A DNA stretch of 64,000 nucleotides. Origin: Clostridium acetobutylicum ATCC 824. Lineage in GTDB: Bacteria; Bacillota; Clostridia; Clostridiales; Clostridiaceae. Location of the stretch: contig NC_003030.1 in assembly GCF_000008765.1 (NCBI RefSeq), positions 3,568,001-3,632,000 on the forward strand, read 5' to 3'. This document shows, in pieces, positions 18,583-27,763 of this stretch. Position numbers and translations under genes: made by a program. Below the pieces are notes generated by a model. It was not told the origin of the DNA. It worked only from the letters and a program-made list of their open reading frames with translations, and did not search any database. Numbering within the stretch: position 1 is the stretch's first letter; every line of letters begins with the position of its first letter.

Positions 18583-19566
18583 CTAATAAACTCCACTTTT
18601 TAATTTTCTTTTTGTTATAATACTTCCTAAAAGCCAAAATAAAATAGTGCAAAGTAAAAGATAACCAAGCTCAGCTTTAAACTTTAATATACTGCTTCCA
18701 TTTTCTATTCCCTGGCTAAGTGTCATGAATTCCTTTTGAGGAATAACATTACAAATATAATTGAACATCTTATTATTTACTTTAAAGGAATAGAAGCAGC
18801 CTGCCATTATAGACGTTAATGCATAAACTCCACTTGCAAATACTGAAATTTCTTTTTGCAGAATTGAAGAAATAAGAAGAGCTGCCGCAGTTGAAATAGC
18901 ACTAAGAATCCCTATAAGTAATCCAAGACCCCCAATGGTGAAACCAATTTTTACTCCAAAACATAGTTTTGTAATTATAACAGCTGCATAAGTCGGAACA
19001 TAGACACATATAAATGTAGCCAATCCTTGAGCAATAAGATATTCTCTTTCACTTACAGGTGCTGTTAGTACTCTCCTAAAGGTTTTTAAATCTCTATCCT
19101 CTGGAAAAGTGAGAGTTAAAGCAACTCCTTGAGTTAAAACTATCATCATAATAAAACCTAAAATACTGGTTCCAACACCTCTTTTACTTTTTTCCTCTTC
19201 CTTGTTATAAGTGACCTTTCCTGTTTTAAAAAAAGCTTCTATCTTTCTTTTATCCTCTTTATTCTTTAAAGTAATCACCTTATAATTGCCATTATCTTTT
19301 TGCTTTACAATGGCAGCATATTTACCTAAAAGTAGATTATATTCAGCTGGACTTTTCCTCATTACATCTATCTCAATTTTGCTATTCTTCGGAATATTTT
19401 GAACTTTATTTGTAACTAATGCAATATTGGTTTTCATCTCTGCCTTAGTTGAAAATAATATGGCAACACATATCATAATAGGAACAACTATTACTGCAAT
19501 AATTATGATTGCTTTTTGCTTCAAAATTCTCTTTATATTGTTCTTAAACAAATTTATTATATTCAT
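18583..19566 (-). CDS. ABC-2 type transporter permease
   Basis: A 327-residue membrane protein. One N-terminal helix (about 17-37) is followed by an extracytoplasmic stretch to about 125 and then five more helices to the end, the usual plan of ABC-2 (DrrB/YhgE-like) exporter subunits. Its start overlaps the stop of the preceding permease by one base (TAATG), so translation is coupled. It works with the ATPase and the other permease as a small-molecule exporter, perhaps for a drug or peptide. Confidence 0.92.
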   Translation of the reverse strand: MNIINLFKNNIKRILKQKAIIIIAVIVVPIMICVAILFSTKAEMKTNIALVTNKVQNIPKNSKIEIDVMRKSPAEYNLLLGKYAAIVKQKDNGNYKVITLKNKEDKRKIEAFFKTGKVTYNKEEEKSKRGVGTSILGFIMMIVLTQGVALTLTFPEDRDLKTFRRVLTAPVSEREYLIAQGLATFICVYVPTYAAVIITKLCFGVKIGFTIGGLGLLIGILSAISTAAALLISSILQKEISVFASGVYALTSIMAGCFYSFKVNNKMFNYICNVIPQKEFMTLSQGIENGSSILKFKAELGYLLLCTILFWLLGSIITKRKLKSGVY

Positions 19567-20309
19567 TATACGTATTCCTCCGGTTTAAAAATAATTTGGC
19601 ATATTACTATGCATATTATAGAGCTAACTAGCATTACACCAATAGTTGGAAGATATATACTAAAATCATTATCATAAATTATTCTAAAAATGCACTCAGT
19701 AATCCACTTAAGAGGTGATAAATTAGATATACTTTCTACTATCTTTCCAAGACTATATACAGGAAAAAACACTCCTCCAAAGAATATAAATAGCATGATT
19801 ACAATTTGAAGCACAGAATTCGCTCCCTCTTCACTCTTAAAAATGCAGCAAAATAAAACTCCTAAACAGCATCCGAATAAGGTTAACATATTTATTAAAA
19901 TTATTATATAAATCGTACTCCTTGTACCATAATTTATATTCAAAACATATTTTCCTAGAACTATTATAATACTGTAGAATATTGATCCTAGAATATAAGT
20001 TGAAATTATCTTAGATAAGTATATTTCAGCCTTAGAAACTGGAGCATACACAATTCTAGTATTTCCTTTCTTAACACTCTTTTCCATAAAGGTATTTGAT
20101 GCTGTAATGCAAATTATAAATGCTGTAAAAATCATCATAGTTACACCATAATAATCGTAGGAGGTTACATTAAAAGATCCATATCCATTCTTCATGACAA
20201 ATCCTATACTACCAATAAGTATTAAAGGAAATATAGTATTAAAAAATAAAAGCATTGGATTTCTAATAATATTTTTAAAATCAAACTTAACTATCCTTAT
20301 AAAATTCAT
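19566..20309 (-). CDS. ABC-2 type transporter permease
   Basis: A 247-residue, six-helix ABC-2 permease with the family's conserved short form (FMEKSVKKGNTRIVYAPVSKAEIYLSK between helices 2 and 3). It begins 9 bp after the ATPase stop. Partner of the following permease in a presumed heteromeric exporter. Confidence 0.92.
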   Translation of the reverse strand: MNFIRIVKFDFKNIIRNPMLLFFNTIFPLILIGSIGFVMKNGYGSFNVTSYDYYGVTMMIFTAFIICITASNTFMEKSVKKGNTRIVYAPVSKAEIYLSKIISTYILGSIFYSIIIVLGKYVLNINYGTRSTIYIIILINMLTLFGCCLGVLFCCIFKSEEGANSVLQIVIMLFIFFGGVFFPVYSLGKIVESISNLSPLKWITECIFRIIYDNDFSIYLPTIGVMLVSSIICIVICQIIFKPEEYV

Positions 20310-20318
20310 AGTATCCCC

Positions 20319-21263
20319 CTAATCTCTCAAACTCTTTCCTGTTAGTTCTAAAAACACAGTTTCTAAAGATGCTTCTATACTCTTCATACTTTCAATTCTA
20401 CATCCGCTTTGAGTAATTTTAGATATGATTTCATTAAAATTATCTTTAGATTTTTTAGTTGTTATATTGGCTTCCCCATCTTGCAACACAACCTTTGTTA
20501 CACCATCAACCTCATAAAGGCTTTTATCCTCAAATTTATTTGGCTTGTCCAGCGCAAAGGAATATGTTATTTCGTCATCTACCTTTTTCTTTAACTCTTC
20601 CTTTGTACCCTCCGCAATTATTTTTCCTTCATTCATTATTATAATTCTATCCGAAATAGCTTCAACTTCTTCCATATAGTGTGTTGAATATATTATAGTT
20701 GCTCCTCTTTCTCTTAAGGTCTTAATTGATTCAAGTATGTGATTCCTCGACTGAGGGTCAATTCCAACAGTAGGCTCATCCATTATTATCAACTTAGGGT
20801 TATGAGCAATTGCACATGCTATATTAAGCCTTCTTTTCATGCCTCCAGAAAAAGTTTTTGGCTTATCTCCCCTTCTGTCGTAAAGACCTACAAGCTCAAG
20901 AGCCTCCTTAACCCTGTCCTTTAAATCTTTTCCTCTAAAGCCATATAAGCTTGCAAAAAAACTCACATTCTCTTCTGCTTCAATTTCCTCATAAATAGCT
21001 AAATCTTGAGGAACTATTCCAATCCCTCTTTTGATTAACTTAGCCTCTTTTTTTAAATCATGTCCTAGAATATTTACTTCTCCTCCATCATTTTTTAAAA
21101 CTGTTGCTAAAATATTTATGGTAGTACTCTTACCTGCTCCATTTGGACCTAAAAATCCAAGAATCTCTCCTCCATAAACTTCAAAGCTAATTCCCTTAAC
21201 AGCTTTTTTGTTATCATAACTCTTCTCTAAATTCTTAACGGTAACAATCTTACTTACTTCCAT
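20319..21263 (-). CDS. ABC transporter ATP-binding protein (exporter, CcmA/DrrA type)
   Basis: A 314-residue ATPase with Walker A GPNGAGKST, Q-loop GIVPQDLAIYEE, signature FSGGMKRRL, Walker B LIIMDEPTVGID and H-loop YSTHYMEE, then a C-terminal extension of about 80 residues as in DrrA-like exporters. The start is set at the ATG at 21263 by AAGGAG just upstream. This ATG lies inside the end of the MarR gene (14-base overlap), so translation is coupled. It energises the two ABC-2 permeases downstream. Confidence 0.95.
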   Translation of the reverse strand: MEVSKIVTVKNLEKSYDNKKAVKGISFEVYGGEILGFLGPNGAGKSTTINILATVLKNDGGEVNILGHDLKKEAKLIKRGIGIVPQDLAIYEEIEAEENVSFFASLYGFRGKDLKDRVKEALELVGLYDRRGDKPKTFSGGMKRRLNIACAIAHNPKLIIMDEPTVGIDPQSRNHILESIKTLRERGATIIYSTHYMEEVEAISDRIIIMNEGKIIAEGTKEELKKKVDDEITYSFALDKPNKFEDKSLYEVDGVTKVVLQDGEANITTKKSKDNFNEIISKITQSGCRIESMKSIEASLETVFLELTGKSLRD

Positions 21264-21816
21264 ATTTCTCTCTCCTTCTTCTTGCAAAAGCTTCTGCCAT
21301 TTCTATTTGTTCCTCTGTAAGTTCACCAGATGGATTAGCATCTTCCTCAAAACCATCCTGCTCTTCTCCATCAAAACGATATAATTTCTTTAGTAACATC
21401 CATAAAATCTTCATTTCCTCTACGCTAAAATCATTAAAAATATCACCGAAAAGCTCAAAACTTTTTTCAGCATAGCTTTCTGCAACTTGCCAACCTTCTT
21501 TTGTAACACTAACGTTTATTGCTCTTTTATCCTGCTTACTTGGCATAGTTTGAACATAACCTTTACCTTCAAGTATGTTTATAATTTGCTTTATATTTTG
21601 CTTTGTAGTCCCTAATTTTTTAGCAATATTATTAAGTGTAGTTTCATCCTCTGGTAAATGAAAAATAGCTAGTATCGTCATATACTGCCTTGATGTTATA
21701 TTATCCGAATATTTATCTGTTTGTATTTGAATTTTATTATTAACTGATACAAGCGTTGCATAAGTCTGCTGCATTATGTGAAAATCTCTATAAATGTAAT
21801 CCATAAAATTATCCAT
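21250..21816 (-). CDS. MarR-family regulator of the ABC-hydrolase operon
   Basis: A 188-residue MarR-type winged-helix regulator, with the HTH at about 60-100 (TTLNNIAKKLGTTKQNIKQI) and wing SKQDKRAINVSVTKEG. The acidic then basic C-terminal tail (about 150-188) is longer than usual. It is the first gene of a five-gene operon (MarR, ATPase, two permeases, hydrolase). AGAGG precedes the ATG. Four similar 18-bp sites in the upstream gap suggest autorepression and control of the divergent BAAT-like gene. Confidence 0.93.
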   Translation of the reverse strand: MDNFMDYIYRDFHIMQQTYATLVSVNNKIQIQTDKYSDNITSRQYMTILAIFHLPEDETTLNNIAKKLGTTKQNIKQIINILEGKGYVQTMPSKQDKRAINVSVTKEGWQVAESYAEKSFELFGDIFNDFSVEEMKILWMLLKKLYRFDGEEQDGFEEDANPSGELTEEQIEMAEAFARRRREKYGSK

Positions 21817-21832
21817 TATTATCCTCTTTTCT

Positions 21833-22023
21833 TTTAGTAAATATATTGTCTATATTTACATTACCATACAGTAGAAATTTAGTCAATACATTGTCAATAT
21901 TTTCTCTGATATTTAGGCTTTTTTAAAACTTTCTCTCCTAAAGCTACTTATACATCACTAATTTCAGTTAATATATTGCTTGTTTTATTTTACCAAAGCC
22001 CTATTTTTAGTAAATGTATTGTC
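21833..22023. promoter_or_regulatory. Four copies of an 18-bp operator-like motif (MarR)
   Basis: Near-identical plus-strand copies are TTTAGTAAATATATTGTC (21833-21850), TTTAGTCAATACATTGTC (21878-21895) and TTTAGTAAATGTATTGTC (22006-22023), plus a 14/18 match (21963-21980). Each is a degenerate dyad TAG..AAT-NN-ATTG.CTA. The copy at 21878 covers the minus-strand -35 TTGACT (21886-21881), which has a 17-bp spacer to TAATGT; the first copy covers the expected start of transcription. This is the pattern of an autorepressed MarR operon. The 355-bp gap holds no other gene. Confidence 0.72.
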
Positions 22024-22087
22024 CTATTATGTATATAGTTGTGCTTAACTAACTTATAATTTAACCTTTAAAAACAAAAATCATCCC

Positions 22088-22115
22088 TTTAAATCAATCT
22101 AATGGTTGATTTAAA
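22088..22115. repeat. Perfect inverted repeat upstream of the BAAT-like gene
   Basis: TTTAAATCAA (22088-22097), 8-base loop, TTGATTTAAA (22106-22115), just before TATAAT at 22120. It could be an operator overlapping the -35 region or an upstream hairpin. Confidence 0.55.
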
Positions 22116-22171
22116 AAACTATAATATGACTTATAATTTACACAAAATCATATATAAGGGGATTACTAAAA

Positions 22172-23467
22172 ATGAAAAATGTAAAAATAATTATCGAACC
22201 TCAATGTTCTATGATAGATGAAAAGACAAATATATTAGTCCAAGGACTTGTTCCTTATGAAATAATAACAATAAAAGCCCTCTCTTTAGATTATTACAGA
22301 ATAGGTGCTAAAAATAATAATCCTGATAACTGGAAATGGGTAAAAAAAACTAACTTTGAATCCTTTGCAGTATTTAAGGCTGATGATAAGGGCACTGTTG
22401 ACTTATCTAAGGATGCTCCAATTAAAGGTTCCTACACCAGAGTAGATTCCATGGGTTTATTCTGGTCAATGGTGTCTACACAGCAGCAAGACTATACTCT
22501 AAAAAAATCTCTATCTTCATGTCCTTTTTTGACCTCAATGGAGGTTATTCTGAAGGTTGAAGTCTGTGGTAAAGAATTAGTATCTTCAAAATGCAAAAAA
22601 CTCTTTGTTTCTTCAGATGTAAAGTGTCAATACGTTACTGAAAATAATTTAGTAGGAAAATACTTTACCAATAAAAATTCCAAAATAAAAAAAGGCATAA
22701 TTGTATTAAGTGGATCAGAAGGAGGAATACATAACGCATCACAGATAGCTGCACTATTAGCTTCACATGGATATCCTTCTTTAGCTCTAGCTTATTTTGG
22801 AATGGATACCCTTCCAGCTACTTTAAACGAAATCCCTCTCGAATATTTTGAAAAGGCCATAGATTGGATAATTACTAAAGGCGATATATCTCCAAATAAT
22901 TTAACCGTATTTGGACGATCTAGAGGAGGTGAATTAGCCTTACTCCTTGGCAGCACCTTCAAAAAAATCACATCGGTAATTGCCGTGGCCGCAAGTCCTA
23001 TTTTATTTGGTACAAATACCACGAAACTTTCAAGTTGGAAATATAAAGGTGAGGATATTCCCTATTTAAACTTAAAAATTAATATAATATCTTTTTTGAA
23101 AAATGCACTTACAGATAAACTTCATGGCAGAACTATTAACTTTTCTAAGTTATATACCAATGCCATCAAAAATCCAGATGCAATAGAGACATATATGATA
23201 CCAATTGAAAACACAAATGGATCCATACTAATGCTTTCGGGTGATAATGATCACATATGGCCTTCAAGCAAACTATGTAAACTTGGTATAGAAAGACTTA
23301 AGCAACATAATTTTAGCTTCTATTATGATTTTTTAGAATATAAGGCTGGACACCATATATACTTTCCATATCAACCGATATACAAGTATAATGGTTCAAA
23401 TGAGAATATGGCCATTTCAAACAGAGAAAGTTGGAATAAAATATTAGAGTTTTTACAAAAGCTTTAG
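22172..23467 (+). CDS. Acyl-CoA thioester hydrolase / BAAT-like protein
   Basis: A 431-residue protein with the two-domain plan of bile-acid-CoA:amino-acid N-acyltransferase and acyl-CoA thioesterase relatives: an N-terminal beta-sandwich (about 1-150, with the recurrent YRIGA..NP..WKWVK region) and a C-terminal alpha/beta hydrolase with SGSEGG, nucleophile motif FGRSRGGELAL, acid in LSGDNDHIWPS and His in AGHHIYFPY. The nucleophile is Ser rather than the Cys of BAAT, favouring hydrolysis over amino-acid transfer. It diverges from the MarR-ABC operon and shares its operator-like repeats. AAGGGG precedes the ATG. Bacterial substrates are unknown. Confidence 0.88.
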   Translation: MKNVKIIIEPQCSMIDEKTNILVQGLVPYEIITIKALSLDYYRIGAKNNNPDNWKWVKKTNFESFAVFKADDKGTVDLSKDAPIKGSYTRVDSMGLFWSMVSTQQQDYTLKKSLSSCPFLTSMEVILKVEVCGKELVSSKCKKLFVSSDVKCQYVTENNLVGKYFTNKNSKIKKGIIVLSGSEGGIHNASQIAALLASHGYPSLALAYFGMDTLPATLNEIPLEYFEKAIDWIITKGDISPNNLTVFGRSRGGELALLLGSTFKKITSVIAVAASPILFGTNTTKLSSWKYKGEDIPYLNLKINIISFLKNALTDKLHGRTINFSKLYTNAIKNPDAIETYMIPIENTNGSILMLSGDNDHIWPSSKLCKLGIERLKQHNFSFYYDFLEYKAGHHIYFPYQPIYKYNGSNENMAISNRESWNKILEFLQKL

Positions 23468-23491
23468 TTGAATAACACTTAGCTAAAATAG

Positions 23492-23532
23492 AAAGGCACT
23501 AGTCTATTATAAAAAACTAGTGCCCTTTTTTA
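23492..23532. terminator. Bidirectional terminator
   Basis: AAAGGCACTAGT, 12-base loop, ACTAGTGCCCTTTTTT between converging genes. Confidence 0.9.
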
Positions 23533-23545
23533 AATTATAAATTCA

Positions 23546-25438
23546 CTAAATGCTCATTGCCGCAAAAAAGCCTTCGGTAGTAGCCTTTATTAAATTTCCA
23601 CTCTTATTATTACAATCTCCTATTACGTATACTTCCTTTACTAATTCCTTAAATTTATTTACCACTTCTGTACGTGGTGTTACTCCAAGTGCTAAAACTA
23701 ATGTATCACAGCATATCACATGCTCCTGCTGTCTTTCATCAACAAAAACTGCATCTTCATCGGATATTTCTTTAAGCTTTATTCCTGTAATTGTTTTTAC
23801 ATCTTCACTCTGTAGCATACTTCTTAAAGTTGATGTTGCTATGGCTGGAGAGTTTGCATCTAAATCTTTAAGAGGTCTCATATCAACTAATGTTACTTTT
23901 TTACCTTTCCTTGCAAGCAACAGAGCAGCTTCACTTCCTGTAAGTCCTGCCCCTACAACTATAACTTTATTTCCTGTATCCATTTTTCTTTGAGCTATAT
24001 CACCAGCCCATATGACATTTTTCTTTTCTACCCCTGGTATATCAGGGATAAATACTTTTGACCCAACAGCAATAACTATGGCATCTGGATTCTCCGCTTT
24101 CACATTTTCTACAGTGGCTTCAGTATTTAATCTTACCTCTATGTTTTGGGACTCCATAGTCATATTTACAGCCCATTGTAAATACCTTCTCATGTCATTT
24201 TTTAGAGAACTAGCTGAGGCTACCTTAAGAAATCCACCTAACTCATCACTTTTTTCCATGATAATTACTTTGTGACCTCTTTTGGCAGCATCTCTTGCAG
24301 CCTCCATTCCTGCAGGTCCTCCACCTATAACAACTACCTTCTTCTTAGTCTCTTGAAAAGGCATATTCATAAATTCTCGTTCTCGTCCGTTCATTGGATT
24401 AACAGCACACCTTATAGGAATACAATATGCATGAGGTGATTGTCCTACACAAGTTGTACATCTTATACAAGGTCTTATTGTTCTTTCCTCTCCATACTTA
24501 GCCTTATTAACAAAATCAGAATCTGCAATGAATGCTCTAATCATTGCAACCATGTCTGCTTTTTCCTCAATTATAACTTGTTCAGCTATGTCTATATCAA
24601 GTGATCCAACTGTAGTTACTGGTATGTTTAGTTCTTTCTTAAACCTCTCCGCGTAATTAACATTAATTCCTTGAGGTATATAAGTAGGTTGTATCATAAA
24701 TGGTATAGCTTCAGGTTTGTACAAATCACCAACAGAAACATGTATAAGATCTATTTTCTCTTGAATAATTTTAGCAAACTCTAAAGCTTCACCTATTCTT
24801 ACACCGTGCTCATTTAATTCATCTGCACTTATACGATATTCTATTGCCATATCATTTCCTATCTTTTCTCTTACTGCATCTAAAAGCTCTCTAGCAAACC
24901 TTGTTCTATTCTCCATATTTGAAGTACTATATTCATCTGTGCGTTTATTATAAAATGGAGAGAAAAATTGAGCTACTAAGTGACCATGCCCTCCGTGTAT
25001 CATAACCATATCCATTCCTGCCTGCTTACAGCGAAATGCAGCATCAGCAAAATCATTTATGACCTGTTTTATTTTTTCTTTTGTCATATCTGTTGGTGTA
25101 TAATCCGCTCTTAGATTTAGCTCCAAAGATGCTTTTGCACCATATCTATGTATAACCTCTGTAAGAGTATATAACCCATTTACTATGGTATCCTTAGACA
25201 TATCAATAACATAAGGCGATGATTTTGCATATTCTGCATTAACAGGACTATCTCCAATAGTTACAATTCCTGCTCCACCTTTGGCCATAGCTCTTGTCCA
25301 TTCAATAAACTCTTGTGTCACATAACCATCTTTTGATGCCAAAAATGGTTCTGCTGGCGATACTTCTATTCTATTTTTTACTAATATATTTCCTATTTTA
25401 ATAGGCTTAAATACATTTCTATAATTATTCAATGACAT
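23546..25438 (-). CDS. NADH:flavin oxidoreductase / 2,4-dienoyl-CoA reductase-like (BaiCD/FadH type)
   Basis: A 630-residue enzyme. An old-yellow-enzyme TIM barrel (about 1-340) has the active-site segment MIHGGHGHLVAQFFSP and is followed by an iron-sulfur site (CIRCTTC then two more Cys, ending CAVNP). The NAD/FAD-binding half has GGGPAGMEAAR at about 375 and a second dinucleotide motif VVGAGLTGSEAALLLA. Homologues reduce 2,4-dienoyl-CoA, enoates or bile acid intermediates. The exact substrate is not decidable here. Full length, no defect seen. It lies 111 bp downstream of a LysR regulator on the same strand, with a LysR-type dyad in the gap. Confidence 0.94.
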   Translation of the reverse strand: MSLNNYRNVFKPIKIGNILVKNRIEVSPAEPFLASKDGYVTQEFIEWTRAMAKGGAGIVTIGDSPVNAEYAKSSPYVIDMSKDTIVNGLYTLTEVIHRYGAKASLELNLRADYTPTDMTKEKIKQVINDFADAAFRCKQAGMDMVMIHGGHGHLVAQFFSPFYNKRTDEYSTSNMENRTRFARELLDAVREKIGNDMAIEYRISADELNEHGVRIGEALEFAKIIQEKIDLIHVSVGDLYKPEAIPFMIQPTYIPQGINVNYAERFKKELNIPVTTVGSLDIDIAEQVIIEEKADMVAMIRAFIADSDFVNKAKYGEERTIRPCIRCTTCVGQSPHAYCIPIRCAVNPMNGREREFMNMPFQETKKKVVVIGGGPAGMEAARDAAKRGHKVIIMEKSDELGGFLKVASASSLKNDMRRYLQWAVNMTMESQNIEVRLNTEATVENVKAENPDAIVIAVGSKVFIPDIPGVEKKNVIWAGDIAQRKMDTGNKVIVVGAGLTGSEAALLLARKGKKVTLVDMRPLKDLDANSPAIATSTLRSMLQSEDVKTITGIKLKEISDEDAVFVDERQQEHVICCDTLVLALGVTPRTEVVNKFKELVKEVYVIGDCNNKSGNLIKATTEGFFAAMSI

Positions 25439-25472
25439 AACCTCCCATTTTCTAACTTCTTCAATACCCGTT

Positions 25473-25540
25473 TTGATTATAGCATTGGTGTTTTTATCAG
25501 TAAAACATGTAATAATTATAGAAATATAAGTAAAACTTAT
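25473..25540 (-). promoter_or_regulatory. Promoter with paired LysR-type sites
   Basis: A perfect dyad ATAAGT-AAA-ACTTAT (25526-25540) fits the LysR T-N11-A box. A related weaker site ATCAGTAAAACATGT (25496-25510) begins exactly 30 bp nearer the reductase gene and overlaps a -35-like TTACTG, which is spaced about 17 bp from TATAAT (25479-25474). The recognition-site plus activation-site arrangement is typical of LysR regulators. Confidence 0.65.
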
Positions 25541-25549
25541 AGTAGTAAC

Positions 25550-26443
25550 CTAATTGTCCCAATATAAATCACTTAAAACTCCTAGAAATAACTTTAGCGT
25601 TGGATTCATATTTCCTTCCATCCATGCTACTCCTATTTCGACTATCTGCTTACTATTTTCAAGCTCTATATATGAAATATTATTATTCGAATCATTTGCC
25701 ACACAAGTTGGAACTAAAGCTACTCCCATACCAGCCTCAACCATTATAAGCATTGTATCTAAATTTTTACATTCAGCTACTACATTAAGCTTAAATCCAT
25801 CTCCCATGCAATTTTTTCTCATTTGTTTTACCGTGCTTGGAGCCTCTTCCTTTCCAACCACAATAAACTTTTCATTTTTTATTTCTTTAACATCTATTTT
25901 CTTATACCTAGCTAACCTATGCTCTTTATTTACAACAAGACAAATTTCATAATCAAATAACTTTCTATATTTCACATGACTTATATCATTTAATTCATAC
26001 GGAAAGATAAAAGTAATGTCTAAGTGTCCACCTTTCATATCATCTGCCAGCTTTTTATAGCTATTTCTGCTAAGGTTTATACCAATTTTAGGATATAGCT
26101 TGTGAAACCTTTTAAGTATTACTGGTAAAAAGTTTTTTTCGCTTGAACCTAAAATTCCTACATTTAAAGAACCTTCAAAGCCTAAAGCTGCCTGCTTTGT
26201 TTTTCTTTCTGCCTCAACTACCCTTGAAGTTATTAAATCAGCTTCCTTAAGCAACACTCTTCCCGCATCTGTTAATTCCACTGCACGATTATTTCTAACA
26301 AACAACTTTACATTCAACTGTTTTTCTAGTGTAGAAATTTGTTGGCTTATTGCAGTTTGAGCAATATGATGTTCTTCTGCGGCTTTAGTAAAACTTAGGT
26401 ACTTAGCTACAGAAATAAAATAACTTAGCTGCCTAAATTCCAT
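25550..26443 (-). CDS. LysR-family transcriptional regulator
   Basis: A 297-residue LysR protein: N-terminal HTH (MEFRQLSYFISVAKYLSF then AAISQQISTLEKQLNVKLF-like pattern), linker helix and a type 2 periplasmic-binding effector domain (about 90-297). I start at ATG 26443, where LysR proteins normally begin and GGGAG lies upstream; a longer frame adds 26 unusual residues. It is upstream of the flavin reductase and likely its activator. Confidence 0.93.
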   Translation of the reverse strand: MEFRQLSYFISVAKYLSFTKAAEEHHIAQTAISQQISTLEKQLNVKLFVRNNRAVELTDAGRVLLKEADLITSRVVEAERKTKQAALGFEGSLNVGILGSSEKNFLPVILKRFHKLYPKIGINLSRNSYKKLADDMKGGHLDITFIFPYELNDISHVKYRKLFDYEICLVVNKEHRLARYKKIDVKEIKNEKFIVVGKEEAPSTVKQMRKNCMGDGFKLNVVAECKNLDTMLIMVEAGMGVALVPTCVANDSNNNISYIELENSKQIVEIGVAWMEGNMNPTLKLFLGVLSDLYWDN

Positions 26444-26597
26444 AATTTCAAAACTCCCATCATACTCAGAATGCCCCCATAATACTTTATAGTTTATATT
26501 ATTATACATCTGCTTCTCCATAAATTATAAAAAAAGTAAAAAAAGCAAGGTTTTTTGTAATTTGCGTCTCATTATCTTTTATTAATCTAAAACAAAA

Positions 26598-26626
26598 GAC
26601 CACTACACATTAATTGTGTAGTAGTC
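26598..26626 (-). terminator. Terminator after HD-GYP gene
   Basis: Minus strand GACTACTACACA / TGTGTAGTGGTC with a short loop and TTTTGTTTT tail. Confidence 0.85.
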
Positions 26627-26666
26627 CAATAAACAATTTGTATTCTTAAATCATAAAGATTAACTA

Positions 26667-27464
26667 TTATATTACTAGCAATTCGTCTTCACACTTAACA
26701 CTATCCATATTTTCAGATAAGTACTCTATGAATGCAGCCACAACCTGAGGATCAAATTGGGTACCCGAATTTTTAATTATTTCCTTTACTGCAAAGCTCC
26801 TATCCTTACCTTTTCTATAAACTCTGTTTGAAGTCATTGCATCAAAGGCATCTGCTACTGCTACTATCGAGGCACATTGTGGAATCTCATTACCTTTCAA
26901 ACCGCTGGGATATCCCATGCCATCATATCTTTCATGATGGTATAAAATCATATCCAATATCTTGTTTTCCTTAAAGTCTTCATTCAACTCCAGTATGCTA
27001 AATCCAATTTGTGGATGTTCTTGTATTGTTTTGTATTCGTCTTCTGTCAGCTTTAGGGGTTTATTTAATATAGTATCACTTATACCTATTTTCCCAATAT
27101 CATGCAGAAGTGCACCAATAAATACTTTTTCACAATCTTCCTCTGAATATTTTAACTTTTCTGCTATAAATCTAGCATATTCAGCTACGCTTTTAGAATG
27201 AACAGCTGTATAATTGTCTCTTAACTCTAACGTTTTAGCCAAGGTAGTAACAAGTTTAGCTGTTTCATATTGTTTCTTATCATTTATTCCCATAAGATAA
27301 ATGGTAGCTAAAATTGTGACTGCTAAAATTACAAGATTAAAATAAATATTTTTATTTATGTACAATGCAGCTACAAATGCACCCAAATCTAAAAATCCAA
27401 ATATTTTAATATTCTCCTCAGAAGTTTTCAATTGAATATCCTTGGTTTTTTTTTGCATACTCAT
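26667..27464 (-). CDS. HD-GYP domain phosphodiesterase, membrane-bound
   Basis: A 265-residue protein. Two closely spaced hydrophobic segments (about 22-65) precede an HD-GYP domain with LLHDIGKIGI, HPQIG, and the diagnostic HHERYDGMGYPSGLKG then DAFDAMTSNRVYR. HD-GYP proteins hydrolyse cyclic di-GMP or related cyclic dinucleotides. The short N-terminus carries no recognisable sensor. The start is the ATG at 27464 behind AGGAG; an upstream in-frame start lacks a site. Single gene with its own terminator. Confidence 0.93.
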   Translation of the reverse strand: MSMQKKTKDIQLKTSEENIKIFGFLDLGAFVAALYINKNIYFNLVILAVTILATIYLMGINDKKQYETAKLVTTLAKTLELRDNYTAVHSKSVAEYARFIAEKLKYSEEDCEKVFIGALLHDIGKIGISDTILNKPLKLTEDEYKTIQEHPQIGFSILELNEDFKENKILDMILYHHERYDGMGYPSGLKGNEIPQCASIVAVADAFDAMTSNRVYRKGKDRSFAVKEIIKNSGTQFDPQVVAAFIEYLSENMDSVKCEDELLVI

Positions 27465-27727
27465 TAAAATCACTCCTTTCATCATTCTAGGCTGGAGGCC
27501 ACCCTTAAATAAAATTTATACAACTCCTTAATTATACATTTAAATTGTAGAATAATTACGCTCTATTCATGTGATTTAAATGTGAAATAACATCTATATT
27601 TTAAAATTAGATATCGTCCTTTTTAATTATTATCTATATCTATTTTCGACTAAAATTATATTTTCTTAATAGAATTTGTTGTTTTTCAAACTGTCTTGCA
27701 ACATTTTGTTGAGTAAAACAACTACGA

Positions 27728-27756
27728 AACGCCATGAAACATTTCTTCATGGCGTT
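27728..27756 (-). terminator. Hairpin after GH3-family gene
   Basis: AACGCCATGA / TCATGGCGTT with an 8-9 base loop, just after the stop of the GH3 gene. The tail is only moderately T-rich. Confidence 0.65.
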
Positions 27757-27763
27757 CTAAAAA

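Noticed and set aside
18572-18652. Longer N-terminus for the hydrolase
   Set aside because: The extra 27 codons overlap the end of the permease gene and lack a ribosome binding site, while GGGGGAG sits exactly before the ATG at 18571.
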